A DNA stretch of 64,000 nucleotides from Excoecaria cochinchinensis. Lineage: Eukaryota > Streptophyta > Magnoliopsida > Malpighiales > Euphorbiaceae. A program made the position numbers and the translations under genes. Of this stretch, positions 30,912 through 41,784 are shown piece by piece. Within the stretch, counting starts at the first letter, position 1; each line of letters opens with the position of its first letter. The stretch is from contig CANTUQ010000073.1 in assembly GCA_947683425.1 (NCBI GenBank), positions 18,636,001 to 18,700,000 on the forward strand. The letters run 5' to 3'. Below the pieces are notes generated by a model, which searched no databases, had not been told where the DNA came from, and was given only the letters and a program-made list of their open reading frames with translations.

Positions 30912-32272
30912 ATGGAGTCCTCGCATGAGACGCCGGAGGGTTCAGCTGGGAGTGTGAATCCTCCTGAGCGAGATCCATCATTTGGGGGTCCGCTCAGCCT
31001 CCTAGGGGACAACCTGAAGTGCCTATGGTTCCGTTGGAAGTGATGCTTAAGGTCTCGCAGGATATGGCTAGAATGTTTGAAAGAGTGACGGCACCGGTAG
31101 CACCTATTGAGAATTTGAGAAAACATGGAGCGGAGGATTTCTTTGGTACGGGTTTGGATGAATCCGATAAGGCGCAGATGTGGATTGAAAAGATGAAAAG
31201 AGTGTTAAGGGAGGTTAAGTGTCCACCTGACCAAGCAGTGGAATGTGCCGAGCCTTTGCTGCAAGGCTCTGCTTATAATTGGTGGAGGTTAGTGATTAGT
31301 CAACCTCAGATTCCTGACCCTATGACCTGGGAATTCTTTGAGAGCGAGTTTCAGGATCGGTTTGTGACTAAGGCATACAAGGACGCCAAGTGGGCGCAAT
31401 TTCTAAGTCTGAAGCAAAGGACGATGTCAGTGGCTGAGTATGAGAATGAGTTCACTAAGATTAGCAAATATACACCTCCAAGGGTTCTTACAGATGAGTT
31501 CAGGTGTCAGCACTTTGAGTTAGGTTTGAATGAATCTTTGAAAGTGATGCTAGTTTCTCTGATGTCGGCTTCGAATGTTAGGTACTATCAGTTGGTTCAA
31601 GCAGCCTTGAGGGCGGAGCGTTCAGAGAACATCTTGAGAGAGAAAGCTCAGAGAAGGAAGTCTTTTAGGGGAGGATCTTCTTCTGGTAAGAGACCAAGGG
31701 AGTCCCAAGGAAACCCTATTGATGAGTCTATTGCTAGTCCGGCCTCTAGAGGGAGAAGACAGGGCTCTTCTAGGGGATCGGGCGCAGGTAGAGGTGATGG
31801 AACTCCCCGATGTGCCCATTGTAATAAGCTACATTGGGGTGAGTGTCGGTGGTTAACGGGAGGTTGTTTTAGATGTGGCTCCACGGACCACTTCCTTGTG
31901 AATTGTCCAAGTCGGTATGAGATTCCTATAGGGCAACAAGAAGTTAGTCGAGCTGGGTCCAATATACCCCAAGGCAGCCGTAATAGAGGTAGAGGAAGGG
32001 GTCGTGGTGGACGGCCTCGTGTGAGAGAATCCTCCGAAATAGTGGATTGCCCTGTACCGACGTCAGGTAGGGCTTATGCTATGAAGGCCCGAGAGGAACA
32101 GAATGCTCCAGAAGTGATTGCCGGTAAGTTCTCTTTGCTTGGTTCTGAAGTTTATGTTTTGATTGACCCGGGTTCCACCCATTCTTATGTTTGCTCTGGT
32201 AAAATGTGGGATAGTTTGGGAATTGAGGAGAAGTTGGGGTATGAGATTTGTGTATCTAGTCCGTTGGGATAA
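30912..32272 (+). pseudogene. A2 gag with start of protease, broken
   Basis: Collinear with A1 gag without a net indel, about 1% different. It shares the short G-run near 30985-30989 that puts the ATG at 30912 out of frame with the main body, and the TAA at 32270-32272 in protease. Unlike A1 it keeps the full zinc knuckle CFRCGSTDHFLVNC (C-x2-C-x4-H-x4-C) after a less typical CAHCNKLHWGEC. The protease start has VLIDPGSTHSYVC. The capsid core ends near RYYQLVQAALRAERSENIL; a Lys/Arg/Ser-rich stretch precedes the knuckles. Confidence 0.9.
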
Positions 32273-32916
32273 AGTGTTATGGTAGATCGAATATGTCGGA
32301 ACTATCCTTTAAAGATTCAGGGTATAGAGTTTGCTGTGGATTTGATTTGTCTGCCATTCCATGAGTTTGATGTCATTCTAGGTATGGATTGGTTAGATAA
32401 GCACCGGGCTGTAGTGGATTGCCATAGAAAGGTGATGGTACTGAATAGTAGGGATCATTCGCCTGTGATTGTGAAGGGTATTGGGAGCAGCTCTTTACAT
32501 AATGTGATTTTGGCAATGAAAGCAAGAAGGTTCATTAGAAAGGGATGTGAAGCATTTTTGGCATTGGTGTTAGATTCTCGGCGGGGACAAGTGAAAATTC
32601 AGGACATTCCTGTAGTCAGAGACTTTGTGGATGTTTTTTCGGAAGAATTACCTGGATTATCTCCTGAAAGAGAGGTTGAACTATCAGTAGAGATTGTGCC
32701 AGGGACAGCTCCAGTTTCTAAGGCTCCTTACCGGATGGCTCCGGTGTAATTGAAAGAGTTGAAAAGTCAGTTGCAGGAGTTGTTGGATAAAGGGTTTATT
32801 CGGCCTAGTGTATCACCGTGGGGTGCTCCAGTGTTGTTTGTCAAGAAAAAAGATAGAACGTTGCGGATGTGTATTGATTATAGACAGATTAATAAAGTGA
32901 CTGTAAAGAATATATC
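32273..32916 (+). pseudogene. A2 protease end and truncated reverse transcriptase
   Basis: Same order and same RT-core deletion as A1: DYRQINKVTVKN, then a short junction, then the RNase H start. An additional A2-only TAA at 32747-32749 (A1 has GAA) lies just before the RT fingers. Because the deletion endpoints agree base for base with A1, the loss predates the doubling of the internal region. Confidence 0.9.
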
Positions 32917-33230
32917 ATGTACAGTGATGCTTCCGGGATTGGTTTGGGTTGTGTATTGATGCAAGAGGGTAAAGTTGTAGCCTATGCGTCGAGACAGTTG
33001 AAGCCTCATGAGCAGAACTACCCGACCCACGATTTGGAATTAGCTGCTGTAGTGTTTGCGCTTAAGGTGTGGCGGCATTATTTGTATGGGGAAACATGCC
33101 GGATTTTTACTGAGCACAAGAGTCTCAAGTATTTGTTGACACAAAAAGAGCTGAATTTGAGACAACGAGGTGGTTAGAGCTGTTTAAAGATTATGATTGC
33201 TTCATCGACTACCATCCAGGCAAGGCTAAT
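32917..33230 (+). pseudogene. A2 RNase H, frameshifted
   Basis: YSDASGIGLGCVLMQEGKVV to KSLKYLLTQKELNLRQR, then a missing base near 33174 and a stop at 33175-33177, as in A1. The tail IDYHPGKANVVADALSR continues in the integrase frame. Confidence 0.88.
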
Positions 33231-34820
33231 GTGGTGGCAGATGCCCTCAGTAGGAAATCTATGTCTGCATTGGTCTTTAATCGAGGTAGGTGGAGGTTTG
33301 ATTCTGAAGGTTCTTTAGTTGCTCAGCTTAAAGTTAAGCCAAGTCTGAGGCAAGAGATTGTGAAGGCACAGTTAGAAGATCATGTGTTACAGCGGGTATA
33401 TCAAGCAGTGAAAGATGGCAAGCAGTCCGAGTACCGGATTGATAGTAATGGGGTACTTAAGCATGGAGACTGTTTATGTGTACCCGATGTGGCCGAGTTA
33501 AGGAAAAAGCTATTACAAGAGGCTCATTCATCGGTTTTCACTATGCATCCGGGAGGTGACAAGATGTACAAGGATCTGAAACAGTTTTATTGGTGGCCAG
33601 GCATGAAAAGAAGTATAACGAAGTTTGTTTCAAAGTGTCTTACCTGTCAGCAAGTGAAAACCGAGCATCAAGTACCATCGGGATTACTTCATCCCTTACC
33701 CATTCCTCAGTGGAAGTGGGATGATATCACGATGGATTTTGTGTCTGGTCTACCAATGACACAGCGTAAGCACGATTCTGTGTGGGTTATAGTGGGTCGG
33801 TTATCCAAGTCAGCACACTTTTTGCCAGTTCGGTTGGACTACTCCATGGACAAGTTGGCGGAACTTTATGTGAATGAAATAGTCAGACTTCATGGGATTC
33901 CGTTATCCATTATATCTGATCGAGATCCCCGTTTTACGTCTAAGTTTTGGAAGGAACTCCAGGCAGCTTTAGGGACTCGGTTAAACTTCAGTACTGCATT
34001 CCATCCACAGATCGATGGGCAGTTGGAAAGAGTTATCCAGGTGTTAGAAGATATGCTTCAAGGTTGTGCTTTAGAGTTCTCGGGAAGCTGGGATCGATAT
34101 GTGTCTTTGATGGAGTTTGCATATAATAACAGTTATCAGCTGAGTATTGGTATGGCTCCTTACGAGGTTTTGTATGGACGAAAGTGCAGAACACCAGTTT
34201 ATTGGACTGAACTATCAGAAAAGGCTTTGATCGGTCCGGATATAGTAAGAGACACGGAAGAGAAGGTAAGGGTTGTACGGCATAATCTAAAAGCCGCTAA
34301 AGATAGACAGGATTCTTATGCTAATCTGAAACGTAGAGATATTCAGTATGAGGTAGGTGATAAGGTTTTCTTGAAAGTGTCACCGTGGCGAAAAGTTCTT
34401 CATTTTGGAAAGAAAGGCAAGCTAAGCCCGCGCTTTATTGGACCATATGAGATTTTAGGAAAAGTGGGTCCAGTAGCGTATCGGTTAGCTTTGCCTATGG
34501 AGTTAGCCAGACTGCATAATGTCTTCCATGTATCAATGCTTCGTCGATATCGATCAGACCCTTCTCATGTATTATCAGTGCAAGATATCCGGGTTCAGTC
34601 AGATCTTTCGTATGATGAAGAGCCAAAAAGGATCATGGATAGAGAAATCAGACAGCTTCAGAATAAGCAGATACCATTGGTAAAAGTCCTATGGCAGTAT
34701 CACGGGGTTGAGGAAGCTACGTGGGAACCGGAGGAAGCTATGACATTACCGTATCCTCAGTTATTCGGAGCAGGTGAGAATTTCGAGGGCGAAATTCTGT
34801 TAAGTGGGGGAGTATTGTAA
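33231..34820 (+). CDS. A2 integrase with chromodomain, open frame
   Basis: The longest undamaged coding part of insertion A (529 codons). Integrase zinc domain AHSS, TMHPGG, CLTC; catalytic Asp in TMDFVSGLP, Asp in ISDRDPRFTS, Glu in GQLERV; GPYEILGKVGPVAYRLALP in the C-terminal domain; then a Tekay-type chromodomain with VLWQYHGVEEATWEPEEA. It has no start of its own, being the tail of a polyprotein whose upstream part is broken, so translation is doubtful. The polypurine tract lies inside its last codons and its TAA is formed by the LTR3 start. Confidence 0.88.
   Translation: MVADALSRKSMSALVFNRGRWRFDSEGSLVAQLKVKPSLRQEIVKAQLEDHVLQRVYQAVKDGKQSEYRIDSNGVLKHGDCLCVPDVAELRKKLLQEAHSSVFTMHPGGDKMYKDLKQFYWWPGMKRSITKFVSKCLTCQQVKTEHQVPSGLLHPLPIPQWKWDDITMDFVSGLPMTQRKHDSVWVIVGRLSKSAHFLPVRLDYSMDKLAELYVNEIVRLHGIPLSIISDRDPRFTSKFWKELQAALGTRLNFSTAFHPQIDGQLERVIQVLEDMLQGCALEFSGSWDRYVSLMEFAYNNSYQLSIGMAPYEVLYGRKCRTPVYWTELSEKALIGPDIVRDTEEKVRVVRHNLKAAKDRQDSYANLKRRDIQYEVGDKVFLKVSPWRKVLHFGKKGKLSPRFIGPYEILGKVGPVAYRLALPMELARLHNVFHVSMLRRYRSDPSHVLSVQDIRVQSDLSYDEEPKRIMDREIRQLQNKQIPLVKVLWQYHGVEEATWEPEEAMTLPYPQLFGAGENFEGEILLSGGVL
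34802..34812 (+). promoter_or_regulatory. A2 polypurine tract
   Basis: AAGTGGGGGAG directly before LTR3, identical to A1. Confidence 0.85.
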
Positions 34821-37281
34821 CACCCCAAAACCGCCTTAGTAGTCTGAGCCTGTCTGAGTCTAAATGTGCCTCTCTGTATCTACGTGTGTGTGTACTTGTG
34901 TGCATTTTGATGTTGCATGCAGGTTAATTTATTTAAGTGTATGTGTTTATGTAAATGTTATGTGAGGAGAGGGGTTTGTTAGTGTGTGTGCATAGGATAG
35001 GGAAGTAGGATGTGAATAAGTGATGTTATTTGTGTGTGAGTGAGAGTATGGGAGTAGGGTATGCTTGTGGGATCATTTCTTATAAGAGAGTGACACATGG
35101 CAAGTGGATAGGGTTGAATTTAGTGGGTGATGAGAGAGAGGACAGCTTTAAACCACTTTGGTTCTTCTTCCTTTTTCCCGTTGCCTTCCTCTCCCTCACG
35201 CCATTTTCATCTTCTTTTCCTTTTCTTCATCTTTCCTTCTCCTTCCTTGCATATTTCTGCTCTTCTCTTCTTCCTTGGGTGATTATTTAGCTGGGTTGTG
35301 TCTCATAAGTTCAAAGGGGTGAGTTTAAGTTAGTAATATTTTAGATTCTTCTTTTCCTCCTCTCTAGGTTTGATTTTCATTTATATGTTAATTGTTAGAA
35401 TTAAATCTGGTTGTGTTTGATTTATGGTTTAGAGGAACTTCCTAGAACATCTAAGGGGAAAGAAAAAGCGAGTGGAAGCGGAGCTCACGATTAGGAGCGA
35501 AGGAGATCAGGTTTGGGAACATTTGTGTATTTTGGGTATTTTGTGTATTTTGGTGAATTATGCTTATTGATGATATGAATTGGGTGTTTTAGCTTCTATG
35601 AGTTATGGGTATTGTTTAATTTGAATTGAGAACCATGGGTTGTGAAGAATGGAGTTGAAATGTGGAAATTTTGCATGTTTCTTAAAAATTACTAGTTTGA
35701 GAACTTTTGGATTTTTGATTTTGTAATTTGCTGGTTTTGATGACATTAATGAGTTTAAAGGACATGTTTTGAGTTGTATTTAATGGTTTGATTGAATGAT
35801 TTTATTTAGAATTTAGTTTTGGAACCAAACAAGTGAGTGGGTGAAATTGGAGAGTGAAATTCTGCAATTTTTTGCGTTGGGAGTGGAAATCCCGACTCTG
35901 TCGCGAGGTCGCGACAGAGCTCGGTGATTTCCATTCCACCGCGCGCACTGAGCTACGAGCAGCCGGGTGTGCGCAGCAGGAACTCACTATCGCGAGCGCG
36001 ACGATGTAGCGATCGCGACAGAGAGCTTCGTATATGGGCAAGCTTCTGTCGCGAGCCCGCAACATCTCTTGCGGGTACTCACTGTCATGAGTGCAATGCT
36101 TATCGCGAGCACGACAGTGAGATCTGTTTTATCTCCACGCGAGTGCGAGGTTCGCCGTGAGTGCGACAGGAGGCTAACTTCGCCTCTGTCGCGAGCGCGA
36201 CACCCTCTGGATTTTCTTTTGATTTCTTTTTGTTTTTCGTATGATTTGAATATTTAACCTTCCAATTTGTATCATTTCTAGAATTGTGGATAATATATAA
36301 GTGTGAATGCGTTATATGTTTTTATACCATGCATAAAACATGATGTAAACATATGTTGTGGAATGAAATGTGCCTTGGATTATGCATGACTTGCTAGAGT
36401 CGAATAAGTGGATAGTTAGGCATGCCTAATAGAGTTATGTGTAGCTGCAGTCATGTGTACGATTTGGACCCTGATCAGGTCCCCCGAATGGATCTTCGTG
36501 ATCTTTCTGTTGAATCTTACCTAAGATTCTATGTGAAAATACTTTGGAACAAGAATAAAAAGATTGTTTTGATACCCTCGGGTATCTATGTGTTATGAGA
36601 ATATTTCTGGTACCTCCGGGTATCTATGTGTACTCATTATCCACTATCTTGATATAACAGGTGCAAAAGTGTTATTGGATGTTATGCATAAGTTCTGAAA
36701 TATTGCTTTTTGAGAACAATATAATTACAGTGCTATTATGCGTAAGGTTAATTGATGACATCTTAACAAGTAAATGTGCCATTCGCTTGTAATTGTTTGT
36801 TAACGCCACTGTGAGTGGCAGTAATGCATTTTGTATTTTTCCTGACTAAGCGATTTCGCTTAGCACGAGTGTTTTATCCGTGCAGGTGTGGAAGGTTTTG
36901 GTATGCTCGGTCCAGGCGTGCCGCATCGGGAAGGCCATCACAACTAGGGACCAGAGTTTTATAGTATAGGCTTTCCTGTCTTTTGTATACGATGTAATAT
37001 TTTGTGTGCCCTATGGAACAGTATTCTTTGGGCCTTGTATATGAAATCTTTTGTAATATGTACAGACTGTGTTTATGAATATATATATAATAGAAAGGAA
37101 AGAATTTATCCTGTTCAGTACCGCTGTGCTTCTCTTTTATAAGCTTTATATTATCTTTGTATTATCTGTTTACTTGCTGCGATCGAATGTTTTGGTATGT
37201 GTAATGTGACACTCCTATCTATCGGGACCCTTCTCCCTCCACCGGGATAGAAGTCTCCATGGTATAGGTTGGGGTGTGACA
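34816..37281 (+). repeat. LTR3 of insertion A
   Basis: 2466 bp, uninterrupted reference for the family. Palindrome cluster at 35896-36200, beginning with a 24-bp palindrome with ends CTCTGTCGCGA / TCGCGACAGAG (35896-35919). GATACCCTCGGGTATC lies near 36572. A hairpin CTAAGCG / CGCTTAG (36846-36863) is followed by GCACG / CGTGC (36863-36883) near the 3' third. It is followed by the right TATGG. Confidence 0.95.
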
Positions 37282-37577
37282 TATGGTGTTTTTAATGATT
37301 TTATTTCTTATGATCACGATACGTTCATTCATTTTGACATTAACCCAATTAATACGACTCCATCTAATCTTAAAACTTTGGGAAATCCAAACAAAATCTT
37401 GATAGCATCTGATATAACTCCTGAAGAGAGGATAATTTTGAGAGATAATGAAAAAAGAGAAAAAAGAAAAAAAAAAAAAAGAGGAAAAGAGAGAGACTTT
37501 GCCTGGACCTGGTATAATATGCTGAAAATTGGCAAGGACATTATTAAGACAATGCTACTTCCACATGCCAACGTGAC
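37282..37577 (+). pseudogene. Element F pol start remnant between insertions A and D
   Basis: It continues F across the TATGG duplication: NDFISYDHD and ASDITPEERI align with D's region just before RT (SDDFISHDHK, ASDITPEERI), then DFAWTWYNMLKIGKDI with D's VFAWTYEDMPGIDRDV. A Lys/Arg/Glu run in the middle is an A-rich expansion. It ends abruptly at the D LTR. Confidence 0.82.
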
Positions 37578-39870
37578 TGTAGACACCGGGTCCCGAGTAG
37601 CCTTGATCAGGGTTACCCGATGATGAAATTTAGCTATGCCGGCTTATAGGCAAAAAAATTGGAGTTCGGAAGTGATTTTCCTTGTCTTTTCGATGAGTAA
37701 AAATTGTATTTTAAAAATGTTTTAAAAATATTTTTTTAAATTATTTTGGAGAAGAAAAAGTGTGTTTTAAGTTGAGGGTATTTTATTTTAAAAAAAAAGT
37801 GTGTGAAAAATGGTGAAAAAAATCGAGGGAAAAAATAGCGACGAAAAGGCGACGGCCCGAATCTCCGTGCGCGAAACACTGCGGAGCGCGCGCTCTGCGC
37901 ACATCGTGCGCGGAAACTCTGCGCAACAGCGCGCAGAAATGTGCTCGAATCGCCGTTTGACGCCGATTTTCACCCCTATTTCGCCCACTTCGACCATTTT
38001 TCAACTCCCACTTGATTTTTAACCGTTTTTGGACGGTTTTGGGTGGTTTTTGGGTAGTTTTTGAGGGTTAAAACACTAGAAAAAATGGAGATTTGGGGGA
38101 GACGAACTAAGAACATTTAGAGAGGAAAAAAACTAAATTTTGGAGCTTTTGAGTTAAGAGAAAAAATCCATCTTACACACTTGTTTCCAAGAGTTTTTCT
38201 TCAAGTTTTCAAGCTATTTTCTAAGCATTTTCACAAGAGAAGACAAGGAATTCAACACTTCTACCTTCAATTCTTCAAGACTAAATTTGAGGGTAATTAT
38301 TCTTGGTTTTACTCATTAATTCTCTTGTTAATTTCATTTATTTTTGCTTCCAATTAACATATTAAACATGTAAATTCTCTTAGTCTCCATATTCTTCTTT
38401 TTTATATCTTCAATTGTTCATATAACAAGTAAACTCTTTAAATTCTATTATCTTATTTTCATGTAAAATTATTTTTTGTCCATGTTATTATCCATGTTTA
38501 ATTTAGTTTGTTAATATCTTTGATCTCTTTATGTTATATTATGATTATTATTGCATGTGTTAATTATCATTAAGATTTTTATTAGACTTGTTTATTGCTA
38601 TCATTAGATGCTAGTATCACTATTATCATTAATGTTATTGTTCATATTTTGCATGCATGTTAACCTTTATTATTAATAAATTGCATTTGCCATGATGTTA
38701 TCTCACTTTATGCTTGTTAAATTGCATCATAATTATTTTTATGCATGTTATAGTATCTTATGTATGTTATATGGTCATTATACATATTATCTTTTAGGTC
38801 ATCTCATCTCTTTGGGTTAATTGCTAACATGAATCTCTTCTATTTTATTTTTTGGTTGCAAATCATTATTTTATTCTCATTTGAGCACCAATGCACGAGA
38901 AGGAGGATATGCGGAGTTTGGTATTTTCATTGCACATTTTCCATTCTCATTTTATTTATATTTCCTTGTATATATTCGTTGAATAAAATGTATTTTTATG
39001 CACGCATGAATAAAAACCACACAAATATTTCTAATAAATTAATTTGGATTTTTCAAAATAAATGGGACAAATGTCCTAATTTTCATCCCAAATAAATCAT
39101 CACATCCAAAGTGTTTTCTTTAATTGGGCATGGGGGGACCAAAGTCCTCATTATTAATAAATTCCCCGGTTTTATGTATGTTTGCACTTTCAAATGGGAG
39201 TTGTATTCCTCTCCTGGTATTATTGTAATTTATCTTTGATGCTATTTTTGATATGTTTATCTTACCGCTTTCAATGTGAATATTTGTGCTTTTAAATTAA
39301 AATTGCATCGTGTGGAGAGAGAGCGAGTTAATAAACTCAAAGCCAAATTATAAAATTAATCAAGGTAGAAATAGATGCGAAGTCCCGAACCCATTCTCTA
39401 GTCTTTGGGCTCAAAGAGGCTAGAGGTTTACCCTCCAAGATACCTCTTAGGTCACGAGACTTAGACATTAATCCTAGGCTCCTTTGGGCGAGAGGTTTAA
39501 CCTCCAAGACCCCTTTGGCTTGCCCAAAATGGATAAAAGCATTGTCTTTGGACTTAAGGAGGCGAGAGGTTTACCCTCCAAGACCCTTCTTATGCTCTAT
39601 GACCTAACAAATCCTAGGCTCCTTTGGGCGAGAGGTTTACCCTCCAAGACCCCTTCGGCTTGCCCAAAATGGATGAAAGCGCTGTCTTAGGCTCTTCGAG
39701 GCGAGAGAAACTTTCCCAATGTTTTATTAGGTGGCGACTCCATGAAACCTCCTTGTTGCCCAAAATAGACGCACTTGTAATTCGTTATAAGTTGTCAACG
39801 GACCTCAAATGCCCGATCGCCCTCAAGTGGGCGGTCAAGGGGCGCCCACGCGGGTCCGACGCGTGTCACA
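37578..39870 (+). repeat. Element D 5' LTR
   Basis: 2293 bp. It is nearly identical to the 3' LTR except in the GCGCGCGC-type palindrome island (about 37850-37945), where the 3' copy has extra and replaced segments. A direct-repeat block near 39390-39720 contains three to four versions of GCGAGAGGTTTACCCTCCAA. AT-rich elsewhere. Confidence 0.94.
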
Positions 39871-39871
39871 G

Positions 39872-39890
39872 TAGCGACTCCACTGGGGAC
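39872..39890 (+). promoter_or_regulatory. Element D primer-binding site
   Basis: TAGCGACTCCACTGGGGAC, one base after the LTR; the second base (A for G) differs from the F site. Tat-type site. Confidence 0.8.
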
Positions 39891-40810
39891 AACTGGTTTG
39901 AGACTTCAATTTAAAAATACCTTGATTAACTTTTACAATTAAGTTTTAGTTTATGAAATTCACCTTATCTCAAAATTGCATATCATCTCATTAGAGCCTT
40001 AGATTAAGTTAGTTTGGTCCCTTTTCAAACCCCGGTGCGTTCCTGAAGCACGACCCTATTTTCACTGAATTTAGGGAAGTGTTAAGGATAATCACCAGCC
40101 CAAGTCTCGTACCATTATGGTATATCAAATGTTGACCCGATCGGTCATTATGCTCGTGATAAGCTAGACCCGTCGGCAGGGATCATGCTTGGGTAACCCA
40201 AAAATATCATCACCCCATGACTAAAGCTTATGTAATGGCAATAGATACTTCCACTAGGTGAAATGTACCGTAATACTATGCTTGCTATATGGGCCATCAT
40301 ATATTGGACGAAATCAATTTAATTAAATGGTCTTCATCAAAGGCTTTCATGCCCTGGTGGGCCCATCTTAGTTAAATTGAATTGTTCAAATACATAAAGG
40401 CCAAACAACCATACGTATGTACATTAGATAGGAGCTGTTATGCTGCCGATTTTTCACCGCGCACCATACGTGTCCATTGGGTTCCACGTTAATCCATGGA
40501 TCAAGCCCACCTAGGAAAGAGACCGCACTACCACGTGTGTGGGAGATATAAGGTTGGAAGGATCTATCTGCTTGCATGTGTTTGTCTATGTTGCATCAGC
40601 ACGAGCATGCATTGCATTTTAATCATGCATCATCTTAACAATTTTTGCATTTCAGCCATCATAGATTCTCCTGGGTGGTCTAGAGGTCCCGACGGACGGT
40701 TAAGAAGGATGCCGCTTTTGGGGTTAACAGAGTTAGTATCAGATCAGAGTTCAGATTCAATCTCAAAAAATAGTGTGGGGTTTTCTTCCAAATCATCAAC
40801 AGAAGTAAGC
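39891..40810 (+). other. Element D 5' leader, conserved non-coding
   Basis: Aligns with C and F leaders. The hairpin at 40053-40076 has CCCTA / TAGGG arms and a TTCACTG loop. Further strong conservation at about 40080-40280 and 40440-40680 holds no shared ORF. Confidence 0.7.
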
Positions 40811-41784
40811 ATGGCTAATCCATCAAATGAGTCTGATGCAACCTGGGCAATAATCGCTGAGGAGGTAGGAAAGAGAATGGATGAATTTGAAGCCCGAATG
40901 ATTGCAATAATGGGCAATCTTGCTGCCACAATAGCTGGGCAACAAGCTGCTGCTGCCCCTATCCGAGTACCAGCTGAACAAGAGGCTGTTAGAGAATAAC
41001 ATCCTGCTGTAATTAACCAACCAGTGGTTGACCCACCTATTGTTGAGCAAAGAGTACCTGCACCTATTGAGCGCAGAGAGGGTCCCAGGTCTGAAGCTGA
41101 GTTTGGGGGAGATGAGCTAGAGGAGCGTACCGTAGCTAAAGAGAAGTCGCCAAAAATGGATGAGGCAATGTGGAGGAAAATGGAAGAGAGATTTGAGGCC
41201 ATGGCAAGGATGATGACTGTGGGGAAAGGAATGAACCCGAAAGACCGAGAGCTGGATGGGGATGACCTGATTCCCCAGAATTTTAAGATGCCGGACATTC
41301 CCAAATTTTGTGGCACCTCTAATTCTGCCACACACATTAAGCAATACTCACTAGTCATGAAGGGAACGACCTTAACAAGAAAGCAAAAGATAGAGTATTT
41401 CTGCTTGAGTCTCACAGGAGCTGCTATTGATTGGTACCATGGGCTTGAGAGGAGGTCCAAGGAGGATTGGGATTTGCTAACCGAAGAGTTCCTTATGCAG
41501 TATGATTGTAGTACCCGGATGGAGGTCACTTTGAAAGATCTCAAGTTGCTACAACAGAAGGCTGGGGAGTCCTTCAACGAGTACCTTACTCGGTGGAGAA
41601 ACTGGGTTATGGAGATGAAACGCAAACCGGACACTTCCGATCAGATCCGGCTATTCATTCGAAATGCAAGCCCTTACTTGAGAGATGGACAGAAAATGAA
41701 GGGACTCAAGGATTGGGAGTCCTTGAAGGACATTGCCATAGAAGCAGAAGGAGAATATTTAGCCAAGAGGGCAAATAGCGAGTC
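40811..41784 (+). pseudogene. Element D gag, part before solo LTR
   Basis: ATG at 40811 (MANPSNESDATWAIIAEEVG), followed by EFEARMIAIMGNLAAT and a variable acidic stretch interrupted by TAA at 40997-40999. The capsid core runs from about 41287: IPKFCGTSNSATHIKQYSLV, FCLSLTGAAIDWYHGL, TRWRNWVMEMKRKPDTSDQI. The frame is cut within codon GAG-TCC by the solo LTR and continues at 44370 in phase. Gag forms the particle and packages element RNA. Confidence 0.9.

Larger units (their letters stand above)
9542..37281 (+). mobile_element. Insertion A: Tekay/Del-like chain LTR1-A1-LTR2-A2-LTR3
   Basis: Three LTRs of one family (starts TGTAACACCC, ends GGGTGTGACA) alternate with two internal regions of exactly equal length, 4014 bp (13031-17044 and 30802-34815). 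The whole chain is flanked once by TATGG (9537-9541 and 37282-37286), so it behaves as a single integration. The primer site TGGTATCAGAGC, complementary to initiator-Met tRNA, and a C-terminal chromodomain place it among chromoviruses, most like Tekay/Del. LTR2 is split by element B. Shared defects in A1 and A2 indicate duplication of one copy, probably by unequal recombination between LTRs, rather than two integrations. Confidence 0.93.

Noticed and set aside
13031..34815. Two independent Tekay insertions side by side
   Set aside because: Equal internal lengths, four shared lesions, a shared middle LTR and a single outer target duplication favour doubling of one insertion.
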